DNA of 64,000 bases. Source: Paraburkholderia sp. BCC1884 (lineage in GTDB: Bacteria > Pseudomonadota > Gammaproteobacteria > Burkholderiales > Burkholderiaceae). The notes under the pieces were generated by a model. That model made no database searches. It was not told where the DNA came from and saw nothing but the letters and a program-made list of their open reading frames with translations. Positions 36,584-47,400 of the stretch are shown here, piece by piece (position 1 is the first letter of the stretch; each line of letters opens with the position of its first letter). The position numbers and the translations under genes were made by a program. The stretch covers positions 31,592-95,591 of the forward strand of contig NZ_CAAJGL010000066.1 in the NCBI RefSeq assembly GCF_900996225.1, in the 5' to 3' direction.

Positions 36584-38317
36584 GTGCTCTCATTCCTGCT
36601 GAAACTGCGCACTCGCGCCCAACATCTGTTCCGTCTCTCCGAAGCCCACACGATGCTGATCTGGTCGGTCGTGGTCGGCGTCGCGGGCGCCTTCGCGACG
36701 ATTGCGTTTCGCGAGGCCATCGCGCTGCTGCAATTCGCGGTGGTCGGCAAGTCCGGCAGCTTCGTCGAAATGGCGCGCAGCCTGCCGTGGACGGTGCGCA
36801 TCTGGCTGCCCGCCGCGGGCGGCCTGATCGCCGGCGTCTTCCTGCTGATCGCGCAGCGTCACGTCGACAAGAGCAGTCACGTCGACTACATGGAGGCCGT
36901 GGCGATCGGCGATGGCGTGGTGCCGGTAAAGCTGAGTTTCTGGCGCAGCGTGTCGTCCCTGTTCACGATCTCGAGCGGCGGCTCGATTGGCCGCGAAGGG
37001 CCGATGGTGCAACTCGCGGCGCTGGCCGGGTCGCTGATCGGACGCTGGGTCCATTTCGATCCGGCGCGGCTGCGTCTGCTGGTGGCGTGCGGCGCAGCGG
37101 CCGGGATTACGTCGGCGTATAGCGCGCCGATCGCGGGGGCGTTTTTCGTCACCGAAATCGTGCTCGGCTCGATTGCGATGGAAAGCTTCGGGCCGGTGGT
37201 GGTGGCGGCGGTGGTCGCCAATATCACGATGCGTGAATTCGCCGGCTACAAGCCGCCGTACGAGATGCCGGTGTTTCCGCCGGTGGCCGGGGTCGAAGTG
37301 TTGCTGTTCGTCGCGCTCGGTCTGCTGTGCGGCGCGGCCGCGCCACAGTTTCTGCGCCTGCTCGATTTTTCGAAGCAGAACTTCCGCAAGCTGCCCGTAC
37401 CGCTGCCCTTGAGACTCGCGCTCGGCGGGCTGGTGGTCGGCATTCTGTCGGTATGGACGCCGGAGGTGTGGGGCAACGGTTACAGCGTCGTCAACTCGAT
37501 CCTCCATTCACCGTGGACGTGGACCGCGCTCGTGCTCGTGCTGGTGTTCAAGGTCGTCGCCACTGCGGCCACGGCGGGTTCGGGCGCGGTCGGCGGGGTC
37601 TTCACGCCGACGCTCTTCGTCGGCGCGGTGGTCGGCTCGCTGTTCGGCCAGGGCATGCATGCGTTGTGGCCGCATGGCACCTCCGCGCCATTCGCGTATG
37701 CGATGGTCGGCATGGGCGCGTTTCTCGCCGGCGCCACGCAGGCGCCCTTGATGGCCATCCTGATGATCTTCGAAATGACGCTCAGCTATCAGGTCGTGCT
37801 GCCGCTGATGCTGTCGTGCGTGGTCGCCTATTTCGTGTCACGTGCCATCGGCAAGACCTCGATGTACGAGATCACCGTGCATCGGCATCAGGAAGAGCAG
37901 GAGCGCTCGCGCTTGCGCGCCACGCAGATGCGCGAATTGATCCGTCCCGCCGAAACCGTCGTGCCGCCCAACGCGACCGTGCAGGACATGACGCGCGTGT
38001 TCCTCGAATATCCGGTGAAGTATCTGTATGTGGCCAATGCGTCCGGCGCGTTTCTCGGCGTGGTTGCGCTGAAGGACATCACCTCCGATCTGCTCGACAG
38101 GAGCGACACCTCCGCCAAAACCGCCGCCGACTATCTGCAACCGCATTTCGACGTGCTGACGCCAGACATGTCGCTCGGCGTCGCCTTGCAGCACTTCATG
38201 GCGTTTCAGGGCGAGCGTCTGCCGGTGGTGGAAAGCGCCGCGCATCCGACGCTGGCCGGCGTGGTCTATAAAACCTCGCTGCTCGACGCGTATTTCCGCA
38301 TGAATCCGAACCGCTGA
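36584..38317 (+). CDS. clcB: ClC-family chloride channel/antiporter with CBS domains
   Basis: A 577-residue inner-membrane protein. The anion-pathway motifs are visible: GSIGREGP (with the gating Glu), and GGVFTPTLFVGA as the GxFxP motif. The first motif GSGIP is not conserved. The C-terminus holds a CBS pair (VQDMTRVFLEYPVKYLYVANASGAFLGVVAL and MSLGVALQHFMAFQGERLPVVES), which usually binds nucleotides. It moves chloride (possibly as a Cl-/H+ exchanger). The start is GTG at 36584. Confidence 0.9.
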   Translation: MLSFLLKLRTRAQHLFRLSEAHTMLIWSVVVGVAGAFATIAFREAIALLQFAVVGKSGSFVEMARSLPWTVRIWLPAAGGLIAGVFLLIAQRHVDKSSHVDYMEAVAIGDGVVPVKLSFWRSVSSLFTISSGGSIGREGPMVQLAALAGSLIGRWVHFDPARLRLLVACGAAAGITSAYSAPIAGAFFVTEIVLGSIAMESFGPVVVAAVVANITMREFAGYKPPYEMPVFPPVAGVEVLLFVALGLLCGAAAPQFLRLLDFSKQNFRKLPVPLPLRLALGGLVVGILSVWTPEVWGNGYSVVNSILHSPWTWTALVLVLVFKVVATAATAGSGAVGGVFTPTLFVGAVVGSLFGQGMHALWPHGTSAPFAYAMVGMGAFLAGATQAPLMAILMIFEMTLSYQVVLPLMLSCVVAYFVSRAIGKTSMYEITVHRHQEEQERSRLRATQMRELIRPAETVVPPNATVQDMTRVFLEYPVKYLYVANASGAFLGVVALKDITSDLLDRSDTSAKTAADYLQPHFDVLTPDMSLGVALQHFMAFQGERLPVVESAAHPTLAGVVYKTSLLDAYFRMNPNR

Positions 38318-38449
38318 TCCGGGCGCTGAGAGCCCGCGCTTTAAACGTCGGCCGAGCGTCAAGCAGCGCACCCACGAGCTCTTTGGGGCCCGTGCAAAGC
38401 GCGGCAGATTTTCTACAATGAGGAGACCGACCGCCACTCGATCGGAGCG

Positions 38450-39789
38450 ATGATGAGTGAACCGTCTCCCGATGCCGTGCGCCGCGACCAGGCGGGCTGG
38501 ATCTTCTTGCATATCGAAGGCGAGCCGTACGATCGCGGCGAGCAGCATGGTCAATTGCTCGCGACCGAAATCCAGAATGCGATCCGCACCGCCCGCTACC
38601 TGGCGAAATGGGACACGGGTGAAGATTTCGACACCTTCGTCAATGCCGCTGTCAGCCAGTTCGCCAGCAAACTCGACACCGAATACGCCGACGAAATCCA
38701 GGGCATCGCCGACGGCGCCAGGTTGCCGTTCGCCGAAGTGCTGGCCTGGAACGGCTATATGGATCTGCTGCAAAGCTGGTGGCCGGCGCATGCCGCGCAA
38801 CAGCAGCCGAGTCTCGGCCTGAAACCCTGGCGCGGACGACGCGGCCACCACTGCAGCGCGTTCATCGCCACCGGCCGCGCCACGCGCGATGGCGGCATCG
38901 TGATGGCACATAACTCGTGGGACCGTTACGCCGCCGGTGACGCTTTCAATGTGGTGTTCGACATCGTGCCCGACCAGGGCAACCGCATCCTCATGCAGGG
39001 CTTGCCCGGCTGCATTTGAGCCTGACGGATTTCTGGATCACCGCCGCCGGATTGATGGTGACCGAAACCACGATCTCGGACTTCGTCGGCTACAACGCGG
39101 CAGGGGCGCCGGAGTTTTATCGCTCGCGGCGGGCCTCGCAGTACGCGAACAGCATCGGGGAATGGTGCGAGATGTTCTCGATCGCCAACAACGGCGGCTA
39201 TGCGAATAGCTGGCTGCTGGGCGACGCCAAAACCGGCGAGATCGCGCGCTATGAATTAGGGCTGCGCTACTCGGGTTTCGAGAGCACGAAAGACGGTTTT
39301 TACAGCGGCTACAACACCGCGACGGATCTGAAAATCCGCAACCAGGAATGCCTCGGCGAAGGCGAAGACTACACGGACGTGCGTAAGAACGGCGCACGCC
39401 GGTTGCGTTTCATGCAGCTCGAAGAACTGCATCGCGGCAAGATCGACGTCGAACTGGCCAAGGAAATGATCGCCGATCATCACGATGTCTATCTCGATCG
39501 CAACGACAACCCGTGCTCGCGCACCATCTGCGGGCATCTGGAACTGGACGACGCGCGTTTCGGCGGCACCGACCATGGGCCGTTCAATCCGTGGGGCGCG
39601 AACGACGGCAAGGTGGCCGACAGCGAGATGGCGCGGCAGATGGCGTTCGCCGCGCGCTGGGGGCATCCGTGCGGGCGGCCGTTCGACGCCCAGGCGTTCA
39701 TGAAGCGGCATCCGCAATGGAACTGGCTGAACGGCTATATGCGGGACCGCCCTTCGTGGCCGTGGACGCGCTTCGACGTCATGCGTTAG
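38450..39789 (+). pseudogene. C45/phospholipase-B-like Ntn hydrolase, frameshifted
   Basis: Two overlapping frames together encode one protein of about 446 residues. Part 1 (38450-39019) contains GEQHGQLLATEIQ and the likely nucleophile in GHHCSAFIATGRAT, with VMAHNSWDRY after it, and stops after LPGCI. Part 2, in another frame from 39016, continues SLTDFWITAAGLMVTETTISDF and runs to 39789. Family order across the break is intact, so one base appears lost near 39014-39020. C45-family enzymes self-process at a Cys and hydrolyse or transfer acyl groups. GGAG precedes the doublet ATGATG at 38450. It is either a true pseudogene, a programmed frameshift or a sequencing error. Confidence 0.75.
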
Positions 39790-40114
39790 TACTGCGTTGG
39801 CGCCGACGTGACGCTGCGTCGGCGCATCGTTTCGCCGCATCGTTTCGCCGCATCGCAGCAACGCGACCGCATCGGTCGCGGGCCACCGCTAGCTCATAGC
39901 TGCCTTTCTTCTGCCATCATCCGAAAACTACAATACCGTTTTGTCGCAAATGTGAGCGCGGGGGGGCATTTGCCATCTAAGATGGAAGAAGCGCGCCGTT
40001 TGCCCATTTTTTGCCCAGTGCAGGGCGGCGTGTAGCTTGCGCCTTCCTTTCGACGCGGGGACGGCACAGCGCTTGCTCAACTGTCAGCGCCGCATGAGCT
40101 TAGGAGGTCGGGCG
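39790..40114. other. Intergenic region with short tandem repeat and hairpin
   Basis: It holds a 13-bp tandem repeat CGCATCGTTTCGC (two full copies and part of a third, 39823-39855) and a perfect hairpin CGCGACCG-CAT-CGGTCGCG (39862-39880). The hairpin may be a weak terminator. No gene is seen. Confidence 0.45.
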
Positions 40115-40369
40115 ATGAAAACCTCGACACTGTTGACCATGGTGACGCTGTCAGCTTCGTGCTTTGCCGCGCCGGTGCATACCGCGCCGGACGGCACGAG
40201 CGCGAGTAGCCTCGCCGAACGCGCGAACGCCGCCCCTGTCGCCCCCGCCGCTCCGGATGTCGCGGCTACGGAGGCGACGAGTCCGCAACAATGGCAGCAT
40301 ATCGCGCTGCCGAAGTCGCGACATCTGGAACGCAGCTTTACCGGTCAGAACGAGCATTTGCAGACCTGA
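40115..40369 (+). CDS. Small secreted protein of unknown function
   Basis: An 84-residue protein with a signal peptide (KTSTLLTMVTLSASCFA) probably cleaved before APVHTAP. The mature part is Ala/Pro-rich and probably disordered. AGGAGG lies seven bases before the ATG, so the start is well supported. The first two-thirds of the longer frame (from 40037) are not supported. I do not recognise a family. Confidence 0.65.
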   Translation: MKTSTLLTMVTLSASCFAAPVHTAPDGTSASSLAERANAAPVAPAAPDVAATEATSPQQWQHIALPKSRHLERSFTGQNEHLQT

Positions 40370-40439
40370 GCGATAAAGCGCGCGAGCGGCGCAGGCAGGC
40401 TCGTGCGGCCGAACCAACCTTATCGACAGGAGCGTTTGC

Positions 40440-40670
40440 ATGACCGCATCGGCTATCCCAGGCGAATCGATTGATCTGCAGATCACGGACCTTCTGAGCG
40501 AAGTCCACTTTCCGGCCAATAAAGACGCGCTGGTCGACGCCGCGCGCGAAGCGGGCGCCAGCAATGAACTGATCTCGATGCTCGACGGCTTGCCGGAACA
40601 GGATTACGCCGACGCGACTTCGGTGACGAAGCTGATCGGCGGAGGTTTCGGACCGGGCTTGAGCGGGTGA
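40440..40670 (+). CDS. DUF2795 protein
   Basis: A 76-residue soluble protein with the DUF2795 pattern: LLSEVHFPANKDALVDAAREAGASNELISMLDGLPEQDYADATSVTKLIG. This small helical family has no known function. AGGAG precedes the ATG. It follows the secreted small protein by 70 bases and may share its transcript. Confidence 0.8.
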   Translation: MTASAIPGESIDLQITDLLSEVHFPANKDALVDAAREAGASNELISMLDGLPEQDYADATSVTKLIGGGFGPGLSG

Positions 40671-40743
40671 GCGAGGCTGTCAGGCTGGGTAACGATGACC
40701 CACTGTCCGTCGGCCCCGTGAACCTGGAAAACGAGTCGCCTGT

Positions 40744-41817
40744 TTAAAGACCCACGCTGCCCGAAGTCATTACGCCAGCCGCAGCGATGCGCGCGGTGCG
40801 CGGCGCCTTGTGCAGCGGCCGCGGCGCGTCGCTCGACAAGACCGGCCGCGACGCCAGATCGTCCTCGTCTTCCAGTTCGCGTGACGCCGCCAGCGGCGGC
40901 ACGCTTCGCAGATCGCGGGCGGCTTGCCCGTCACGCTGGAAATGTTCCACGAGATGATCGATAAAGGTGCGCACCTTTGCCGGCAAGTGCTGGCGGCTCG
41001 GATAGGCAATCGTAATTTCCACCTGCGGCAGCTGATAATCGCCGAGCAGCGGCACGAGCCGCCCTGAAGCCAGGTCGCGGCCGATCAGATAGCTCGGCAA
41101 GATCGCCACCCCCATATCCAGCAGCGCGAACTGCCTGAGCATTTCCGTGTTATTCGCACAGATCGCGTTGACGGGTCGTACCCGGACGATGCCTTCCGGT
41201 CCGGTAAACACACGCTCTTCGCCGCCCTGCTCGGACGGCCGGCTCAGACACGGATGCTCCAGCAAATGCTCGGGACGAGTCGGCGTGCCGTGCCGCGCCA
41301 GATAGCTCGGCGTCGCGCACACGGTCATATAACCGGTGGTAAGCCGCCGCGTGACGATACTCGCGCTGCGCATGTGACGCGCCACCAGAATGCCCACGTC
41401 GTAGCCCTCCTCGACCAGATCGACATGGCGATCCGCCAGCGTGACGTCCGGCACGACGTCCGGATACCGCGCGGCGTACGACTGCACCACCGGCGCAAGG
41501 CTATGCAGCCCGAACACGACGGGCGCGACGATGCGCAACGTGCCGACCGGTTCGTGATTGCGCGCCACCACCATCTGCTCGACCCCTTCGAGGTCGTCGA
41601 GAATATGGCGCACGCGTTCCAGATAGGTGCTGCCGGACTCGGTCAGTGAAAGACGGCGGGTGGTGCGATTGAGCAGGCGCGTGCCGAGGCGCGTTTCGAG
41701 ATCGGCGACGTGTCGGGTGACCACCGCGGTGGACATATCCAGCGCCCCTGCCGCGCGGACAAAACTGCCAAGGTCGGCGACCTTGACGAACACGCGCATC
41801 GATTGCAATTGATTCAT
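40744..41817 (-). CDS. LysR-family transcriptional regulator
   Basis: A 357-residue regulator. It begins NQLQSMRVFVKVADLGSFVRAAGALDMSTAVVTRHVADLETRLGTRLLNRTTRRLSLTE, with a normal co-inducer domain. The C-terminal extension of about 60 residues (SRELEDEDDLASRPVL) is longer than usual. The start is the ATG at 41817 with CAGGAG; the frame extends to 41991 but without family similarity. The target genes are unknown. Confidence 0.86.
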   Translation of the reverse strand: MNQLQSMRVFVKVADLGSFVRAAGALDMSTAVVTRHVADLETRLGTRLLNRTTRRLSLTESGSTYLERVRHILDDLEGVEQMVVARNHEPVGTLRIVAPVVFGLHSLAPVVQSYAARYPDVVPDVTLADRHVDLVEEGYDVGILVARHMRSASIVTRRLTTGYMTVCATPSYLARHGTPTRPEHLLEHPCLSRPSEQGGEERVFTGPEGIVRVRPVNAICANNTEMLRQFALLDMGVAILPSYLIGRDLASGRLVPLLGDYQLPQVEITIAYPSRQHLPAKVRTFIDHLVEHFQRDGQAARDLRSVPPLAASRELEDEDDLASRPVLSSDAPRPLHKAPRTARIAAAGVMTSGSVGL

Positions 41818-42132
41818 GGACGACTCCTGCCTCGGTAACGCCGGGCCGGCGCAACCATTCTGCCGCCTATATCGACCCACGCGGCAAGGCGCGCGCGGGT
41901 TTGCCCAACAGCTCGATTGTATCGACCCGACATGTCCCAACCCTGACCCGAAGATGACAATCCGGACAGGTTGGCGAGGCGTACGCGTCACCTTCGCGCA
42001 CTTTGGCGTGCCTCATTGGCGTGCTTTAGTGCGCGTCTGGTTGAAGGTGAATTGCGATTTAGGCGATGAATAACGACTAGGTATAAACCCTTATGTGCTG
42101 GTAAGATAGCGTCCGAAAGGAAATCAATCGCT
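41818..42132. other. Divergent intergenic region
   Basis: It lies between the LysR gene and the small membrane protein gene, and is expected to hold both promoters. No repeat or gene is evident. Confidence 0.35.
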
Positions 42133-42345
42133 ATGGCACATCGTTTTCAGACTCTGGAAAAAATCGCGTTCTCGCTGGTCTGCTGGTCCGCCGCAGCCTG
42201 CTCGGCTTTTATCGCCTATGAGCGCTGCCCGGACATCAAGGTCGTCCTGCATGTCGGCGCAGAAGCCCTGCGCTACAGCGGGCAGTACTCGTTCGCCTGC
42301 GCCGCACCGGCCGCCGACACCTGCGCGCAATTGCCGACCGACTGA
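42133..42345 (+). CDS. Small membrane or secreted protein of unknown function
   Basis: A 70-residue protein with a hydrophobic segment (IAFSLVCWSAAACSAFIAY) near the N-terminus and four cysteines in all. It could be membrane-anchored or exported. AAGGAAAT lies upstream at a slightly long distance. No family is recognised. Confidence 0.55.
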   Translation: MAHRFQTLEKIAFSLVCWSAAACSAFIAYERCPDIKVVLHVGAEALRYSGQYSFACAAPAADTCAQLPTD

Positions 42346-42389
42346 AGTTGGATGAATGACCGACCGGCCGTCCATGCGGCGTGATCGGC

Positions 42390-43040
42390 TCAGTCTGCTT
42401 TAGCTCGCGGCACCTCGTCCAAACCCGCTTCGCGCCCAAACACCACGCGCGCAAAGAAAGCCGCCAGCACCGCTTCGGCCAACTCCGCGGACACGTTCTG
42501 CGGATCGACCGTGTGGAAAAACTGCACGCCGTCGCACAAACCCATCAGCCCGATCGCCAGCGTTTCGGGCTGCATGACCATCGGCGTTCCCACACGCGCC
42601 GAAAACTCGCGAATATAAGCGCCCAGCTGCTCGAGCTTTTCGTGCATGAACGCGTTAAAGCGCAGCCGGAAACGGCCGTCGCGCACTGCGAGCAGCTTCG
42701 CCTCCACCCACAGCAGGAAACACTTGTTCTCGCGATGCAGGTTGCTGTAGTAGCGCAGCACGCGCTCTTCCATCTCGTCGCGCGAAGCCGCAGTTTCGAA
42801 GATCGCCCGCAAGCCCGCCTGCATCGTTTCGTGGTCGCGCCGCAGTAGTTCCAGGAACAACTCGCTCTTGCCGCGGAAGTTCGAATAGAACGCTCCGCGC
42901 GTGTATCCGGCCGCGCCCGCGATGTCTTCCACACTGGCGGCGACAAACCCTTTCTTCATAAAAATCGCTTGCGCAGCATCGAGCAAACGCTCGCGCGTCT
43001 GGTCTTTGCTCTGCTCGCGTGTCAGTCGTTGCCGTTTCAT
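42390..43040 (-). CDS. TetR-family repressor of the RND efflux operon
   Basis: A 216-residue regulator: RERLLDAAQAIFMKKGFVAASVEDIAGAAGYTRGAFYSNFRGKSELFLELL is the TetR helix-turn-helix, and the rest is a ligand-binding helical domain. It is divergent from the RND adaptor gene, with an 11-bp inverted repeat in the shared promoter region, so local repression relieved by a pump substrate is inferred. Confidence 0.9.
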   Translation of the reverse strand: MKRQRLTREQSKDQTRERLLDAAQAIFMKKGFVAASVEDIAGAAGYTRGAFYSNFRGKSELFLELLRRDHETMQAGLRAIFETAASRDEMEERVLRYYSNLHRENKCFLLWVEAKLLAVRDGRFRLRFNAFMHEKLEQLGAYIREFSARVGTPMVMQPETLAIGLMGLCDGVQFFHTVDPQNVSAELAEAVLAAFFARVVFGREAGLDEVPRAKAD

Positions 43041-43082
43041 GGGCGCCAGTCTAGCACCGAAAAGAATTCCAATTCACCGTCA

Positions 43083-43110
43083 CATTCAAATACAGGTGCG
43101 TATTAGAATG
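43083..43110. promoter_or_regulatory. TetR operator candidate for the efflux operon
   Basis: Arms CATTCAAATAC (43083-43093) and GTATTAGAATG (43100-43110) with a 6-base spacer; 10 of 11 positions pair. It lies between the divergent TetR and RND adaptor genes. Confidence 0.5.
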
Positions 43111-43226
43111 CAAATCGTCATTCAAAGTCAGACACGTATGCCAATTGCATGAACCGGCCTGCGCGTCCTCGCTGACGGGCCACTGCGGCTTGTCGTGTTC
43201 GTTCGCTGTCTCCAGTTGGAGTAATT

Positions 43227-44414
43227 GTGAAGCGTCCCGGTCCCCGCGCATCGTCTGCGATGCGTCTGCAGTTTCCCCGGCGGTCCCACGCTGCGCGTCT
43301 GCGGCACGCAGCCTTCGCGCTGGCGCTGACCGGTTTCGTCACGCTGGCGGCGTGTTCGAAAGAAGAAGCGGCTGCACCGGCGCCGCGTCCGGTTGTCGCC
43401 GTCGCCCTGCATGCGGACGGCAGTGCAACGTCGCAGGCGGCTTCGCTGCCGGGCGAGGTGCAGGCGCGCTACTCGACGTCGCTGTCGTTCCGGGTGGGTG
43501 GCAAAATCATCGACCGGCGCGTGCGTCTGGGCGACGTCGTCAAGAACGGCCAGATCGTCGCGCGACTCGACCCAGCGGATCAGCAGAAGAACGCCGCCAG
43601 CGCGCAGGCGCAACTCGAGGCCGCGCAGCACGGCCTCGTGTATGCGAAGCAGCAACTCGATCGCGACCAGGCGCAGGCGAAGGAAAACCTCATCGCCCCG
43701 GCGCAACTGGAACAGACCACCAATGCGTACGCTTCCGCCGCCGCGCAGCGCGATCAGGCCGCGCAGCAGGCGGCGTTGTCGAAGGATCAGTTGCAGTACA
43801 CCACGCTGGCGGCCGACCACGCCGGCGTAATCACCGCCGAGCAGGCCGACACCGGCCAGAACGTCTCAGCGGGGCAGGCGGTCTACAACCTCGCGTGGAG
43901 CGGCGACATCGACGTGGTTTGCGACGTGCCGGAAAGCGCGCTCGCCGCGCTGTCGGTCGGGCAGACCGCCAACGTGACGCTGGCCGCGCTGCCGGGGCGC
44001 AAGTTCACGGCGCGCGTGCGCGAACTGTCACCCGCGGCCGATCCGCAAAGCCGCACCTATCGCGCCAAACTCACTCTCGACAATCCGGGCCCGGAGGTGC
44101 GTCTCGGCATGACCGCCGATGTCGCGTTTGCCCCGCCCTCGGGCGTCGCCGCGAATCAGAACGCGTCGTTTACCGTCGCCGCCACTGCGCTGTTCCACGA
44201 CGGCACGCAGCCCGCCGTATGGGTCGTGCGCCCCGCCGATAACTCGCTGGAACTGCGCCGCGTCACCGTCACGCGTTACAACGAACGCACGATCGTGATC
44301 GGCCAGGGCCTCAAGGACGGCGAGCGCGTCGTGCTGCAAGGCGTGCATACCGTGACCGCCGGCGAAAAAGTCCACGTGATTGCGCCGCTGCATCCCGAGG
44401 ACTTCGCTTCATGA
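43227..44414 (+). CDS. RND efflux periplasmic adaptor (membrane fusion protein), lipoprotein
   Basis: A 395-residue lipoprotein: the signal ends GFVTLAAC with the lipobox around residue 38. The adaptor core shows the lipoyl half-motif FRVGGKIIDRRVRLGDVVKNGQIVARLDP, a long coiled-coil hairpin (QLEAAQHGLVYAKQQLDRDQAQAKEN) and TLAADHAGVITAEQADTGQNVSAGQ. It bridges the inner-membrane pump and the outer-membrane channel. It starts with GTG at 43227 behind GGAG and overlaps the pump gene by four bases. Confidence 0.9.
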   Translation: MKRPGPRASSAMRLQFPRRSHAARLRHAAFALALTGFVTLAACSKEEAAAPAPRPVVAVALHADGSATSQAASLPGEVQARYSTSLSFRVGGKIIDRRVRLGDVVKNGQIVARLDPADQQKNAASAQAQLEAAQHGLVYAKQQLDRDQAQAKENLIAPAQLEQTTNAYASAAAQRDQAAQQAALSKDQLQYTTLAADHAGVITAEQADTGQNVSAGQAVYNLAWSGDIDVVCDVPESALAALSVGQTANVTLAALPGRKFTARVRELSPAADPQSRTYRAKLTLDNPGPEVRLGMTADVAFAPPSGVAANQNASFTVAATALFHDGTQPAVWVVRPADNSLELRRVTVTRYNERTIVIGQGLKDGERVVLQGVHTVTAGEKVHVIAPLHPEDFAS

Positions 44415-47400
44415 GCACCACGCATGAAGAAGGACGCTTCAACCTCTCCGCCTGGGCGCTGCGTCATCAGGCGCTGGTCGTCTTCCTGATCGCACTCGCC
44501 ACCGCGTTCGGCATCCTCGCCTACACGCGCCTCGCGCAATCCGAAGACCCGCCCTTCACCTTCCGCGTGATGGTGATCCGCACGTTCTGGCCCGGCGCCA
44601 CCGCGCGGCAGATGCAGGAACAGGTGACGGACCGTATCGGCCGAAAATTGCAGGAAACGCCCGCGATCGATTTCGTGCGCAGCTACTCGCGTCCCGGCGA
44701 ATCGCTGATGTTTTTCTCGATGAAAGACTCGGCGCCGGTCAAGGATGTCCCCGAAACCTGGTATCAGGTGCGCAAGAAAGTCGGCGATATCGCCGCGACC
44801 TTGCCGCAAGGCATACAAGGCCCGTTCTTCAACGACGAATTCGGCGACGTCTACACCAACATCTACACGCTCGAAGGCGACGGCTTTTCCGCCGCGCAAC
44901 TGCACGATTACGCCGACCAGTTGCGCACGGTGCTGCTGCGCGTGCCGGGCGTCGGCAAGGTCGACTATTTCGGCGATCCCGATCAGCACATCTACATCGA
45001 GATCACCAACACGCAACTCACGCGTCTGGGCATCTCGCCGCAACAACTCGGCCAGGCGATCAATTCGCAGAACAGCGTCTCGGCGGCCGGCACGCTCACT
45101 ACCACCGACGACCGCGTTTTCGTGCGTCCCACCGGCCAGTTCAAGGACGTCAACGCGCTCGCCGACACGCTCATCCGCATCAACAACCGCTCGTTCCGGC
45201 TCGGCGATATCGCCACGATCAAGCGCGGCTACGACGATCCGGTCGCCACGCAAATGCGCTTCGACGGCAAGGCCGTGCTCGGCATCGGTGTGACGATGCA
45301 GCCCGGCGGCGACGTGATCCGTCTCGGCAAATCGCTCGATCAGCAGATGGTGCCGTTGCGCAATGCGCTGCCCGCCGGTCTGCATCTGGTCGAAGTGTCG
45401 AGCATGCCGCACGCGGTCGCACATTCGGTCGACGACTTTCTCGAAGCCGTCGCCGAAGCGGTGGCGATCGTGCTGGTCGTGAGTCTGGTTTCATTGGGCG
45501 TGCGCACCGGCATGGTGGTGGTGATCTCGATTCCGGTGGTACTGGCCGTCACGGCGCTGTGCATGTATCTGTTCGATATCGGCCTGCACAAGGTATCGCT
45601 CGGCACCCTGGTGCTCGCGCTCGGGCTGCTGGTCGACGACGCGATCATCGCAGTCGAGATGATGTCGGTGAAGCTGGAACAAGGCTGGAATCGCACGCGT
45701 GCCGCAGCTTTCGCGTACACCAGTACCGCGTTTCCGATGCTGACCGGCACGCTCGTCACGGTCTCCGGCTTCCTGCCGATCGCGCTCGCCAAGTCGAGCA
45801 CCGGCGAGTACACGCGTTCGATTTTCGAAGTGTCGGCGATCGCGCTGATTGCTTCATGGCTCGCGGCGGTGGTCCTGATTCCGCTGCTCGGCTATCACCT
45901 GCTGCCCGAACGCAAGAAGCAGGAACACGAAGCCGACGACCACGAGCACGATATCTACGACACGCGTTTCTACCGGCGTTTGCGTGGCTGGATCGGCTGG
46001 TGCATCGAGCGGCGCTTCATGGTGCTGGCGATCACCGTCGTGCTGTTCCTGATCGCGATGGCGGGTTTCACGCTGGTGCCGCAACAGTTCTTCCCGAGTT
46101 CGGACCGATCCGAGTTGCTGGTGGATGTGCGGCTGCCCGAAGGCGCATCGTTCGAGGCCACCTTGCGGCAAGCCCGGCGGCTCGAGAAGGTGCTGGTGGG
46201 CCGTGCGGAAATCGATCACTCGGTGGATTTCGTCGGCACCGGCGCGCCGCGCTTCTATCTGCCGCTCGATCAACAATTGCCGCAGCCGAACTTCGCGCAG
46301 TTCGTGATCACCGCGAAGTCGGTGAAGGATCGCGAAAAACTCGCGCAGTGGCTCGAACCGGAATTGCGCAACAACTTCCCGGCCATCCGCACGCGCCTGT
46401 CGCGGCTCGAGAATGGGCCGCCCGTCGGCTATCCGGTGCAGTTCCGCGTAAGCGGCGACGACATCGCCACCGTGCGCTCGATCGCCGACCGCGTCGCCGC
46501 CACGATGCGCGCCAATCGCGGCACCAGTAACGTGCAGTTCGACTGGGACGAACCTGCCGAGCGCTCCGTGCGCTTCGAGGTCGATCAGAAGAAAGCGCGC
46601 GAACTCGGCGTGAGCTCGGAGGACATCTCCAGCTTCCTCGCGATGACGCTTTCCGGCTACACGGTCACGCAGTATCGCGAACGCGACAAGCTGATCAGCG
46701 TCGACCTGCGCGCGCCGAAAGCGGAACGCGTGGACCCCGCGCATCTCGTCACGCTGGCGATGCCCACGCCCAACGGCCCGGTGCCGCTCGGCACGCTCGG
46801 CCATCTGCGCAACGATCTGGAATACGGCGTGATCTGGGAACGCGATCGCCAGCCCACCATCACCGTGCAGTCGGATGTCGCGCCCGGTGCGCAAGGCATC
46901 GACGTCACGCATGCGGTGGACAAGGCGCTCGGCCAGATTCGCGGCACGCTGCCGGTCGGCTATCGCATCGAAGTGGGCGGTTCGGTCGAGGAAAGCGGCA
47001 AGGGGCAGACCTCGATCAATGCACAGATGCCGATCATGATCATCGCCGTGCTCACGTTGCTGATGATCCAGTTGCAGAGCTTCGCGCGAGTGCTGATGGT
47101 GGTGCTGACCGCGCCGCTCGGCCTGATTGGCGTGGTGGTCACCCTGCTCCTGTTCGATCAGCCGTTCGGCTTCGTCGCCATGCTCGGCGTGATCGCGATG
47201 TTCGGCATCATCATGCGCAACTCGGTAATCCTGGTCGATCAGATCGAGCAGGATATTGCTGCGGGACATCAGCGCTTCGACGCGATCGTCGGCGCCACGG
47301 TGCGACGCTTCCGGCCGATTACCTTGACCGCAGCCGCTGCCGTGCTGGCGCTGATTCCGCTGTTGCGCTCGAACTTTTTCGGCCCGATGGCGACGGCGCT

